Positions 1 through 5,549 of a stretch of DNA of 5,549 nucleotides are shown piece after piece. The stretch's first letter is position 1. The number at the start of each line of letters is the position of its first letter. This stretch comes from Gammaproteobacteria bacterium (GTDB taxonomy: Bacteria; Pseudomonadota; Gammaproteobacteria; S012-40), in assembly GCA_029879945.1 (NCBI GenBank), contig JAOUPJ010000240.1:1-5549 (forward strand). The letters run 5' to 3'. The translations under genes were made by a program, and so were the position numbers. The notes under the pieces were generated by a model. The model did no database searches. It was not told the origin of the DNA and was given only the letters and a program-made list of their open reading frames with translations.

Positions 1-182
1 ACGTTGAATTGCTTTAGGAATAGTTCTCACCAGTTAGTCGCTACTTTTTAACTTCGCGCTACTATTTGATATTTCAGCGAAATAATTCAACTATTTCCAG
101 AACAAAAATGATGTTTTAGACCCTATTTAAGAAGCCATAGGTTTTGTCCGATATAGGCGAAGCAGTTGTTTTTGGAGTTCTC
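1..182. other. AT-rich gap upstream of the oxygenase gene
   Basis: No gene is visible here. The stretch is AT-rich and should carry the promoter of the following plus-strand gene, but I could not find a convincing -35/-10 pair. A possible weak pair is TTCAAC near 87-92 with TGATGT about 17 bases further on; the match to consensus is poor. The heptamer CGCTACT occurs twice, at 39-45 and 57-63, 18 bases apart, which is too little to call an operator. Confidence 0.5.
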
Positions 183-977
183 ATGTCTGTTTATATCAAC
201 CTGGGAAAACAATGGTTGGAGCCTCTGTTAGCGAATCCCCAACGAACGCTGACAGGGTCATTGGGGGGAGCAAACTACAGCGCGAACCTGATAATTCCCA
301 ACTATCGTGATATCGTTATTGAACACTACAAAGATCTGATCAGAGGCAGCCTGGAAGAAGAATGCCAACTCTCAGAGGTGGCTTTTTGTTTTAAACACTT
401 TGGCCTCACTATCCGTTTCGACAAGCCACTGGAAGTCGTCCTCTACAATGAACATCGAACCATTAATCCAGGCCTTTGCGAACTGATAGAGCAACTGGGA
501 CCGATAACCTTTCAGAATGCCTATTTGGGTGAAGCCGTACGCACCTATGGACATCGGAATCGCTTCCCGCACCTGCAATTTCACATCGACCGTAGTGAGA
601 TGCAACGAGAACGCTATTCAATGTATACTCGCGACCCTTTTGACGAGGAACAAAAACACCCTCGCACCGCATCCACCTTGTTCATACACAATATAGTCAA
701 CCATCTCCAATCCATAAAAGAAGGCAAGATCAATCAGCTTACCGCGACAGGGATTTCCAACTCAGTACTCCTCTTTGATAGGGAGTTTGTCGATGAGTTA
801 ATTGGGAAAATAATTCTTGAGCAGCGCTGGGACCAACCTCTTGGAGTGGGAGAAATTGCCATGATCGATAACGTCAACGTACAGCACGCCAGTTACTACC
901 GAGATGCCGAACGTTCAGGTTATCGAATTGGGGTTAGATACCTATCTGGCACCGCAACACTGGACAATGTAGCATAA
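183..977 (+). CDS. Probable Fe(II)/2-oxoglutarate-dependent oxygenase (TauD-like fold)
   Basis: The 264-residue protein fits a 2-oxoglutarate-dependent non-heme iron oxygenase, a soluble enzyme type that hydroxylates a small molecule or amino-acid side chain while decarboxylating 2-oxoglutarate. What is seen: an HxD motif (H134, D136 in FHIDR), then about 100 residues later a distal histidine (H235) in MIDNVNVQHAS, and an arginine 13 residues after it (R248) that could bind the 2-oxoglutarate carboxylate. The DN-x(3)-xHA context is typical of TauD-like and clavaminate synthase-like enzymes. The segment FDEEQKHPRTAST would fall in the lid region. The start at ATG 183 is preferred because GGAG lies 5 bases before it; an in-frame TTG at 144 would add 13 residues but has no clear ribosome site. 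No signal peptide or membrane segment is seen. The substrate cannot be inferred: the neighbours are unrelated and convergent. The family call rests on motif spacing only. Confidence 0.6.
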   Translation: MSVYINLGKQWLEPLLANPQRTLTGSLGGANYSANLIIPNYRDIVIEHYKDLIRGSLEEECQLSEVAFCFKHFGLTIRFDKPLEVVLYNEHRTINPGLCELIEQLGPITFQNAYLGEAVRTYGHRNRFPHLQFHIDRSEMQRERYSMYTRDPFDEEQKHPRTASTLFIHNIVNHLQSIKEGKINQLTATGISNSVLLFDREFVDELIGKIILEQRWDQPLGVGEIAMIDNVNVQHASYYRDAERSGYRIGVRYLSGTATLDNVA

Positions 978-1004
978 AAAAAACCTGCGGTCAGATGCCG
1001 CAGG
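976..1004 (-). terminator. Intrinsic terminator of the minus-strand gene at 1055-1606
   Basis: A perfect 7-bp stem (CCTGCGG at 984-990, CCGCAGG at 998-1004) closes a 7-base loop. Read on the minus strand the stem is followed directly by eight T residues (complement of the A-run at 976-983), the classic rho-independent form. It lies about 50 bases after the stop codon of the minus-strand gene. On the plus strand the hairpin begins 6 bases after the oxygenase stop codon but has no T-run after it (CCTTAAGG then seven Gs), so it is probably strong in one direction only, though it may protect the plus-strand mRNA end. Confidence 0.8.
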
Positions 1005-1054
1005 CCTTAAGGGGGGGTTGCTATGAGAAAATCGTTTTTCCTGGTTTATTAGCC

Positions 1055-1606
1055 TTAGCTAGGCTCTAGTGTGTAATCCAACTCGAGAAGCGCAGCCCTC
1101 TTTCTTCGTTCGTTGACGATTCGTCTGTCTGCCGAGAAAATACAAAAATTGTCATTTAAATGTTGCGCGATAGCCTCAGTAAGATAGACGGGTTTCCAAA
1201 CGTGGCCTGCTCCTCGTCGAGTACAGATATTGACTATGGCACGTTCCAGTGCCTTCTCTGCGCTAACCGTCATGCCCGTTGACTTGGAAACAAAGCGATA
1301 GCGCCGCAATTCCTTTCCCAACTCCTCATGGATTTTGACCAATAAAGAATCAGTCAATTCGATTAACTGAAACTCTCCTAAACCTGTTCTCAATGTGAAA
1401 GTAATCCACATCCCCTTTCGCAATCTACGCAACGGGATACAACCAGCGATATAGCTACGTCTATCCGGTACCGTTCTTCTCTCTGTACGTGTGACTTGTA
1501 ACCTTGGTATTCCTCTCTGCTTCAGCGCTGTGCGCTGTTTTAGTAGTTCTGTAACCTTGGAACAAAACGCAATCATGGCCTCCAGATTGGGTGACACTTT
1601 TTCCAT
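1055..1606 (-). CDS. Small basic protein of unknown function
   Basis: I do not recognise this 183-residue protein. It is very likely a real gene: a strong AGGAGG site lies 5 bases before the ATG at 1606, and a good intrinsic terminator follows it at 976-1004. It is rich in arginine, with clusters at about residues 40-50 (RTERRTVPDRR), 60-64 (RRLRK), 100-104 and 161-170 (RRIVNERRKR). Residues 66-100 look like beta strands followed by a helix (MWITFTLRTGLGEF, then DSLLVKIHEELG). The C-terminal half has a helical stretch around ALERAIVNICTRRG and a conserved-looking WKPVYLTEAIAQHL. There is no signal peptide or membrane segment, so it is probably cytoplasmic. Its basic charge would allow nucleic-acid binding, which is an inference only. 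It diverges from the gene at 1843 across the gap with paired palindromes and could share control with it. Confidence 0.75.
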   Translation of the reverse strand: MEKVSPNLEAMIAFCSKVTELLKQRTALKQRGIPRLQVTRTERRTVPDRRSYIAGCIPLRRLRKGMWITFTLRTGLGEFQLIELTDSLLVKIHEELGKELRRYRFVSKSTGMTVSAEKALERAIVNICTRRGAGHVWKPVYLTEAIAQHLNDNFCIFSADRRIVNERRKRAALLELDYTLEPS

Positions 1607-1734
1607 AGCGACCTCCTAAACCCCAGTAAATTTTTCCGCTCGTTTTGAAACACCTGCCCCGTGCTTTATTAAAGCCTAGGACAATACTGCGAAATTATTA
1701 AATTAAATTTTTTATTTATATTAATAAGTTAAAG

Positions 1735-1761
1735 ATATTTGTTTCATATTGAAACGAATAT
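1735..1761. promoter_or_regulatory. Operator-like palindrome, distal copy
   Basis: The core GTTTCA-TAT-TGAAAC (1741-1755) is a perfect 6-bp inverted repeat around a 3-base centre. The symmetry continues outward: with a single mismatch (T1740/G1756), the five next pairs ATATT/AATAT also match, giving arms of 12 bases. This is the size and form of a site for a dimeric helix-turn-helix regulator. The same core recurs 60 bp downstream. I cannot name the regulator. Confidence 0.6.
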
Positions 1762-1799
1762 TAATTAGACATGAATCCATTGTAATTATTGCATTTTTA

Positions 1800-1816
1800 T
1801 GTTTCAATTTGAAACA
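1800..1816. promoter_or_regulatory. Operator-like palindrome, proximal copy next to the start codon
   Basis: GTTTCA-ATT-TGAAAC (1801-1815), extended by one more pair (T1800/A1816), has the same arms as the copy at 1741-1755 and begins exactly 60 bp after it. It ends 26 bases before the preferred ATG at 1843, so a bound protein would cover the transcription start or early leader of that gene. This position suggests repression, possibly cooperative between the two sites; that is an inference. Confidence 0.6.
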
Positions 1817-1842
1817 ACATGAGAGAACCAAGGATAGGCACT

Positions 1843-3270
1843 ATGTCTTCTGAGCATAGAATAGGAAACTACTTACAGCAATGTTTAAGGGATCTATATG
1901 ATCATTTTGGTCGTTCCTGGGGCAAAGTAGAGACGGCACTCAATAAAGCGGCCGTAGAATTAGATCTCATCCCCTGGGACCAACGGGATAAAGTCACCAT
2001 TGTTACCCGTAAAAAACTACCCCTGCTGGCCACCAGCAATACGGAAAGATTCAGTATTGATTTCTTGACTGCGTTAAATAAAGTAATGGGAGACGTCTTC
2101 GCCCAAGACCTGACCAACAAACCTATTCTTTTCTCCAATCGATCCTTGATAGACGTCATGGGCTCCTATCAACGCATCGATATCCTGTTTGGAACCCGTT
2201 TTACGACCGAGTTTTATGGTCAGGCCGCCTCTCGGCATGACCTATTGGCTATGATGGAATTTATTCAATCAGAAAAATTGAAGCAGACTCGGGTGGTTTG
2301 GCGCGATATTATTTTTCGTAAACGTGCACCCAATCAAACCATGGAACAGCTTGTGGATGAGATAAACGGCCGCGCCTGGAATTCTCTGATTGAATATACC
2401 GAGAGCAGTACCAATCCCCTTATTTCTGTTGGCACTCCCTTTGTGAACAACGCTTCTGAAAAAGTAATGGCTACCATATTTGATGTGGAGCCATTTCAGG
2501 ATCATTTGAACGATTCATTGCCCGCTCTACCTCTCACTTTTTGTTACACGCACAAGCTGGTGACGGATCGAAGCACCGCCACTTCCAGTTTTCAGATTGG
2601 CTCCGAGACAATGAAACGCATTGCCGAAACCAGGCGTTTTACAATCCCCCACTATAGCCTGGACCACCTTACCCCCTCGGGATTTGATCATCGTTGGGTG
2701 TATCCTCTTGATTCCAAAGATCCCGTATTCACCTTCGATGCCTTGGAAGTTCCTCCACAGGTTGCCGCTATCACGGCAGGCAAGTTCAGTCCGGAAAGCA
2801 GCTCCCAATATAGGCGCGCCATCATCTATGGAAATGAAGTCCTGATCAGTAACAAACGGGACGAATTAAGATCGACACTCATGGACACCAATATCAATTT
2901 TGGCATCTTTGTCTTCAGACGCTTCCCCGAGTCAGGCCGTATTATGGGTTGTATCTGCGGTGCCTATGGTCCACCCAATCGCAGGCTTGCCAAGCTGATT
3001 GCTTCGGATAAGGTAAAGTACTTACTTCCCGAAAAAGAAGAACGCCCTACTGTCTTGATGGGCAAGATCGCTATCGTCATTCGAAAAAAATTGCGCGACC
3101 TCCCCCCTGAACTCCAATTGGATCTGGAAAATCATTCCTATAACGAAATTGGATACGACATCAGAAAGGTCGACCCGGAGACTCCCAAAAATCAGTATCT
3201 AAAATCGCTCGATGTGTGGCAAAAACAAGATAGCGGTGAATGGAAAATGGTAGAAAGCATGAAGGCCTAA
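1843..3270 (+). CDS. Unrecognised 475-residue soluble protein, possible ligand-sensing regulator
   Basis: I do not recognise this protein. The start at ATG 1843 is preferred because AAGGA lies 8 bases before it; the in-frame ATG at 1819 has no ribosome site and sits 3 bases after the operator palindrome. No signal peptide, membrane segment or Walker motif is seen. Residues 1-90 are mostly helical and charged and could form a small helix-turn-helix-like head (tentative). Three glycine-centred motifs look structurally important: MGSYQRIDILFGTR with a following SRHDLLAMMEF at about 106-140; VGTPFVNNASEK at 196-207; and INFGIFVFRRFP followed by CICGAYGPPNRRLAKL at 351-385. The last two resemble strand-glycine-loop-helix elements of Rossmann-like ligand-binding folds, which is pattern inference and not a family match. 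Its stop codon overlaps that of the convergent serine dehydratase gene by 4 bp, with no terminator between. The paired palindromes just upstream suggest tight control, perhaps by this protein itself. Confidence 0.85.
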   Translation: MSSEHRIGNYLQQCLRDLYDHFGRSWGKVETALNKAAVELDLIPWDQRDKVTIVTRKKLPLLATSNTERFSIDFLTALNKVMGDVFAQDLTNKPILFSNRSLIDVMGSYQRIDILFGTRFTTEFYGQAASRHDLLAMMEFIQSEKLKQTRVVWRDIIFRKRAPNQTMEQLVDEINGRAWNSLIEYTESSTNPLISVGTPFVNNASEKVMATIFDVEPFQDHLNDSLPALPLTFCYTHKLVTDRSTATSSFQIGSETMKRIAETRRFTIPHYSLDHLTPSGFDHRWVYPLDSKDPVFTFDALEVPPQVAAITAGKFSPESSSQYRRAIIYGNEVLISNKRDELRSTLMDTNINFGIFVFRRFPESGRIMGCICGAYGPPNRRLAKLIASDKVKYLLPEKEERPTVLMGKIAIVIRKKLRDLPPELQLDLENHSYNEIGYDIRKVDPETPKNQYLKSLDVWQKQDSGEWKMVESMKA

Positions 3271-4637
3271 CATTCCGTGATACTCACAGCCAGCCCACCT
3301 AGCGCGGTCTCTTTAAATTTTTCAGACATCTCCTGTCCGGTCTGTTTCATCGCAGCAATACAGGCATCCAGCGGCATAATATGCTCACCGCTGCCCCGTA
3401 GAGCCAGCGAAGCGGCGGTAAATGCCTTGATCGCGCCAAAGGCATTGCGCTCTATACAAGGGACTTGTACCAGGCCCTGAACCGGATCACATGTCATTCC
3501 CAGGTGGTGCTCTAACGCAATCTCTGCTGCATTTTCGACTTGTTCAGCACTGCCTCCTCGCACCGCGCACAAAGCAGCCGCAGCCATCGCGGAAGCAGAT
3601 CCCACTTCACCCTGGCATCCCACTTCCGCACCAGAGATTGAACTTTTGTGCTTTATCAGGCCACCAATAGCCGCTGCAACCAGGAGAAAATCCCTAACCC
3701 GTTCCAGATCATCATTCTCGTGGTGCACATAGTAGTACAGTACCGCAGGAATCACCCCCGCTGCCCCATTCGTTGGTGCGGTAACAACCATATGCCCTGC
3801 TGCATTTTCTTCATTAACTGCCATGGCATAGGCGCTGAGCCAATCATTAACAGTGGCCGATTTGGGATCCTGCTGGAGCTGCATCACCAAGGCCTTGGCT
3901 CGACGTTTAACATGCAAACCACCCGGTAACTCACCTTCAGTAGCCAGACCGCGATTCACGCACGATTCCATTGACGACCAGATTCGATCCAGTCCCTCAT
4001 TCAGTTCCTTCCGGCTGCGATGGCAAATCTCGTTCTGTCGCTTCATTTCTGCAACATTTTGCTGGCTCGCTCGCGCCATCTCCATCATGCGACTGGCCGT
4101 GTCAAAAGGGTAAGGGATGGACTTGTCATGTCGCATGTCTAAGGGTGCTTCGATTTCGTCTATCTCAGCCAAGGTTTTGATAAATCCACCGCCGATAGAA
4201 AAATAGGTCTCAGTCAGTACGACTTTGTCTTCGTTATCGATAAGCGCAAACACCAGACCGTTAGGATGCTGGGCAAGGGTCTCTTTTTTATCGAAAATGA
4301 GATCCTTGGCGAGCTCGAAATTAACACATCGATTTTCCGGTAGTGTCAGTACATTCTGTGAGGCGAACTGAGTAAACAGGGCCTGCACATCTTTATCGAT
4401 CAACTCGGCGGGCAAAAAACCATGCATACCGAGTAAAACGGCTTTATCGGTGGAATGCCCCTTGCCCGTAAGGGCCAAAGAGCCTTTTAGAGTACAAATG
4501 AGTCGGTGGGGTTTTTCCGTGTGCAGAAATTCTTGTAGCCGCTTACGAAATTCAAACGCGGCAACCATCGGCCCCATGGTGTGCGAGCTGAAGGGGCCGA
4601 TTCCTACTTTGAATAGCTCAAGTACACTGATAAACAT
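3267..4637 (-). CDS. sdaA: L-serine dehydratase (L-serine ammonia-lyase), iron-sulfur, single chain
   Basis: This cytoplasmic enzyme deaminates L-serine to pyruvate and ammonia with an oxygen-sensitive [4Fe-4S] cluster, without pyridoxal phosphate. The 456 residues match the usual length of one-chain bacterial enzymes (about 454-458). The N-terminal part (about 1-155) has the family signature SSHTMGP at residues 17-23 and is the ACT-like beta domain; the alpha domain follows, with VTAPTNGAAGVIPAV and SGAEVGCQGEVGSASAMA. Cluster cysteines are C341 (GCQGE), C383 (MTCDP) and C394 (VPCIERN). The last residue is C456, matching the C-terminal 'tail-in-mouth' cysteine that caps the cluster in the Legionella enzyme. 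The start is the ATG at 4637, giving MFISVLELF, with GGGGAT upstream; an in-frame TTG at 4661 would add eight residues that the family lacks. SdaA and SdaB paralogues cannot be told apart here, and no serine transporter or glycine-cleavage gene is adjacent. Confidence 0.96.
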   Translation of the reverse strand: MFISVLELFKVGIGPFSSHTMGPMVAAFEFRKRLQEFLHTEKPHRLICTLKGSLALTGKGHSTDKAVLLGMHGFLPAELIDKDVQALFTQFASQNVLTLPENRCVNFELAKDLIFDKKETLAQHPNGLVFALIDNEDKVVLTETYFSIGGGFIKTLAEIDEIEAPLDMRHDKSIPYPFDTASRMMEMARASQQNVAEMKRQNEICHRSRKELNEGLDRIWSSMESCVNRGLATEGELPGGLHVKRRAKALVMQLQQDPKSATVNDWLSAYAMAVNEENAAGHMVVTAPTNGAAGVIPAVLYYYVHHENDDLERVRDFLLVAAAIGGLIKHKSSISGAEVGCQGEVGSASAMAAAALCAVRGGSAEQVENAAEIALEHHLGMTCDPVQGLVQVPCIERNAFGAIKAFTAASLALRGSGEHIMPLDACIAAMKQTGQEMSEKFKETALGGLAVSITEC

Positions 4638-4747
4638 AATATCCCCATTTTCAAACGACAAACATCAGGACTGCTCAAGCGACGCTCTAACCGGTCGACA
4701 ACTTGCAATAGAGACTCAAAGCGCACTGCAGAGATGGAGCTCTACTC
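4638..4747. other. Short divergent promoter gap
   Basis: This 110-base gap lies between the divergent dehydratase gene and the exported-protein gene and must drive both. I see no strong sigma-70 promoter and no clear palindromic operator. GGAG at 4736-4739 is the ribosome site of the gene starting at 4748. Confidence 0.5.
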
Positions 4748-5272
4748 ATGATCAAATCATACCACCTAATTGTTCCGGGATTACTGTTACTTGTCTGTGG
4801 AAATCCTTGCGCCAATGAAAATCAACTAGCCGTATTAGTGACTGACAACGGTACAGAACACCATGTTACTCACTTTGGTACTGCAGAAGAAAACAAAAAT
4901 TACTTTGTACGAACCGGGAACCGCTATCACGCGCTAGATGATCTGAAGGCGATCATTTCTATAGATGGTGAAGGCATTCAAAAAGCCTATTTGATCGTCT
5001 TAAAAAATGGTGACTTTCTACAGGGTCGTTATGGCTTGTTGTTTTATGAAAAGGTACGCTATAGGGCATCACGCTCTGGTCAAGTGAAGCATGCCTATAC
5101 TCCGGTGCTCAAGGAACGAGGACAAAGTGGCTTTCTTTTCACTGCGCGCAAGGAAGACCAGCAAAAAGTGGTTGAACTGGCTAATCCCAATACGATTCAA
5201 AGTATCGAGTTTAGAACCTCGCTGGCATCACTCACTGACAAATTGAAACTTGCTGAAGGGAAAAAAAACTAA
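4748..5272 (+). CDS. Small exported protein of unknown function
   Basis: The 174-residue product starts with a short basic end (MIKSYH), a hydrophobic core (LIVPGLLLLVC) and a polar exit region, a typical Sec signal peptide. Cleavage is likely between residues 18 and 23. C17 follows LLLV, which is a poor lipobox because the residue before the cysteine is valine; a lipoprotein is possible but less likely. The start is supported by GGAG 8 bases upstream. The mature part is polar and appears rich in beta strands, including YLIVLKNGDFLQGRYG (about residues 79-94), a strand-turn-strand often seen in small periplasmic beta proteins. The C-terminus is lysine-rich (LKLAEGKKN). I do not recognise the family. 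It diverges from the serine dehydratase, with no evident shared role, and is followed by repeats rather than by a second gene. Confidence 0.8.
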   Translation: MIKSYHLIVPGLLLLVCGNPCANENQLAVLVTDNGTEHHVTHFGTAEENKNYFVRTGNRYHALDDLKAIISIDGEGIQKAYLIVLKNGDFLQGRYGLLFYEKVRYRASRSGQVKHAYTPVLKERGQSGFLFTARKEDQQKVVELANPNTIQSIEFRTSLASLTDKLKLAEGKKN

Positions 5273-5285
5273 ACCGAAAAACAGT

Positions 5286-5314
5286 AGCGTAGGGTATGCT
5301 GCGTGAAACGCGCA
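5286..5314 (+). repeat. Direct repeat A, copy 1
   Basis: These 29 bases, starting AGCGTAGGGTATGCTGCG and ending AACGCGCA, are identical to 5521-5549. The end of the repeat takes part in a hairpin: GCTGCG (5298-5303) pairs with CGCAGC (5311-5316) around a 7-base loop. The base just before the two copies differs, so the left boundary is real; the right boundary cannot be seen because copy 2 ends with the window. Confidence 0.9.
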
Positions 5315-5315
5315 G

Positions 5316-5337
5316 CGGTTCGTGGCAGCGCGAACCG
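5316..5337. other. Hairpin next to repeat A
   Basis: CGGTTCG (5316-5322) pairs perfectly with CGAACCG (5331-5337) around an 8-base loop, directly after the hairpin at 5298-5316. The two stacked hairpins lie 25 to 65 bases after the stop codon at 5272 and could stabilise or end that mRNA. No T-run follows closely (the first is at 5364-5368), so this is not a standard intrinsic terminator. Confidence 0.6.
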
Positions 5338-5376
5338 GCTTCTGAAAACACTTCGATCTTTGATTTTTAGAAAATT

Positions 5377-5396
5377 AGATGGTGCCCGGGGCCGGA
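5377..5396 (-). repeat. Direct repeat B, copy 1, matching a tRNA-Leu 3' end
   Basis: The 20 bases are identical to 5488-5507. Read on the minus strand they give TCCGGCCCCGGGCACCA followed by TCT: the 3' half of a T-arm stem, an acceptor strand CCCGGGC, a discriminator A and CCA. This matches my memory of the 3' end of bacterial tRNA-Leu (UAA type, which begins GCCCGGG). No T-loop or other tRNA parts precede it, so this is a fragment and not a tRNA gene. Confidence 0.75.
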
Positions 5397-5420
5397 CGCC
5401 TGGAGCCGAAGGCGAAGGTG

Positions 5421-5451
5421 CTCATCATGAAGCTCGAAGAGCTTCTATGAG
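5421..5451. other. Hairpin between the two tRNA-like repeats
   Basis: GAAGCTC (5429-5435) and GAGCTTC (5439-5445) form a perfect 7-bp stem with a 3-base GAA loop. After a small internal loop the outer bases CTCAT (5421-5425) and ATGAG (5447-5451) also pair. It lies midway between the B repeats. A run of seven T residues follows at 5473-5479, but 21 bases intervene, too far for a standard terminator. Confidence 0.65.
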
Positions 5452-5487
5452 TTACGGAGGCCTTACTCTCAATTTTTTTGAATCTAG

Positions 5488-5507
5488 AGATGGTGCCCGG
5501 GGCCGGA
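5488..5507 (-). repeat. Direct repeat B, copy 2, matching a tRNA-Leu 3' end
   Basis: This second exact copy of the tRNA-Leu-like 3' end lies 111 bases after copy 1 in the same orientation. On the minus strand the bases before it, CCGG-TAACT-CCGG (overlapping the repeat), could fold into a small stem that only loosely recalls a T-arm; the loop has 5 bases instead of 7 and the invariant TTCGA is missing, so a working tRNA is excluded. Confidence 0.75.
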
Positions 5508-5520
5508 GTTACCGGAGCGC

Positions 5521-5549
5521 AGCGTAGGGTATGCTGCGTGAAACGCGCA
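5521..5549 (+). repeat. Direct repeat A, copy 2, cut by the window end
   Basis: The last 29 bases of the window repeat 5286-5314 without a mismatch, 235 bases downstream. It begins 13 bases after B copy 2, whereas A copy 1 lies before B copy 1, so the modules are not in a simple tandem order unless the array continues past the edge. Confidence 0.9.

Larger units (their letters stand above)
1607..1842. other. AT-rich divergent control region
   Basis: This 236-base gap separates two genes that are transcribed away from each other, so it must hold both promoters. Bases from about 1690 to 1800 are extremely AT-rich, and the gap contains the two palindromes listed separately. A half-site, TGAAAC at 1646-1651, lies closer to the minus-strand gene but lacks a good partner. 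I could not assign -10/-35 elements with confidence because almost any AT hexamer fits weakly here. Confidence 0.6.
5273..5549. repeat. Non-coding repeat block at the window edge
   Basis: This stretch holds no credible gene; the open frame across it (5303-5527) simply translates the repeats. It contains two 29-base direct repeats (5286-5314, 5521-5549), two 20-base direct repeats (5377-5396, 5488-5507) in the order A-B-B-A, all in the same orientation, and several hairpins. GC-rich repeat modules alternate with AT-rich spacers that contain T-runs (5364-5368, 5473-5479). The block is cut by the end of the window and probably continues. Confidence 0.75.

Noticed and set aside
3..91. Inverted repeat GTTGAATT (3-10) and AATTCAAC (84-91)
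   Set aside because: The arms have only eight bases, are 73 bases apart and lie in AT-rich DNA, so chance is a good explanation.
1022..1051. Tiny reading frame of nine codons (MRKSFFLVY) after a run of seven Gs
   Set aside because: It lies between the terminator hairpin and the end of a minus-strand gene; the G-run is not a proper ribosome site, and nothing supports its translation.
1646..1651. Third possible operator half-site TGAAAC
   Set aside because: The expected partner at 1637-1642 matches GTTTCA at only two of six bases.
4450..4818. Plus-strand open frame of 122 codons across the start of the serine dehydratase
   Set aside because: It is antisense to a clearly conserved enzyme and overlaps the start of the exported-protein gene, with no ribosome site of its own.
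5377..5507. Complete tRNA-Leu gene or CRISPR array
   Set aside because: The T-loop, anticodon arm and 5' acceptor strand are absent, and only two widely spaced copies exist with no regular spacers.
5303..5527. Open reading frame of 74 codons in the repeat block
   Set aside because: It spans repeat copies and hairpins, has no ribosome site, and its peptide repeats DGARGR only because the DNA repeat does.

Overview
The window looks like a piece of a gammaproteobacterial chromosome. The basis is a one-chain iron-sulfur L-serine dehydratase of the SdaA/SdaB type, moderate base composition with AT-rich gaps between genes, Shine-Dalgarno sites on most genes, and a repeat that matches the 3' end of a bacterial tRNA-Leu. 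Only the serine dehydratase can be named with confidence. The species cannot be fixed from this sequence.

Layout from left to right: (1) 1-182 is an AT-rich gap. (2) 183-977 (+) encodes a probable Fe(II)/2-oxoglutarate-dependent oxygenase. (3) 976-1004 is a hairpin with a poly-U tract when read on the minus strand, so it is the likely terminator of the next gene. (4) 1055-1606 (-) encodes a small basic protein that I do not recognise. (5) 1607-1842 is a very AT-rich divergent gap. It holds two near-identical palindromes (GTTTCA-N3-TGAAAC) exactly 60 bp apart, the second lying just before (6) a 475-residue protein at 1843-3270 (+) that I also do not recognise. (7) 3267-4637 (-) is the L-serine dehydratase, meeting the previous gene tail to tail with a 4-bp overlap of stop codons. 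(8) 4748-5272 (+) encodes a small exported protein, divergent from the dehydratase. (9) 5273-5549 is non-coding and repeat-rich, with two interleaved direct repeats and several hairpins. One repeat is the reverse complement of a tRNA-Leu 3' end.

No operon can be seen, since each gene is transcribed in the opposite direction to its neighbours. The dehydratase is a housekeeping catabolic gene. The most interesting part is the unit at 1055-3270: two unrecognised genes diverging from a shared control region with paired operator-like palindromes. The tRNA-like repeat block at the right edge is the second point of interest and runs off the end of the window.
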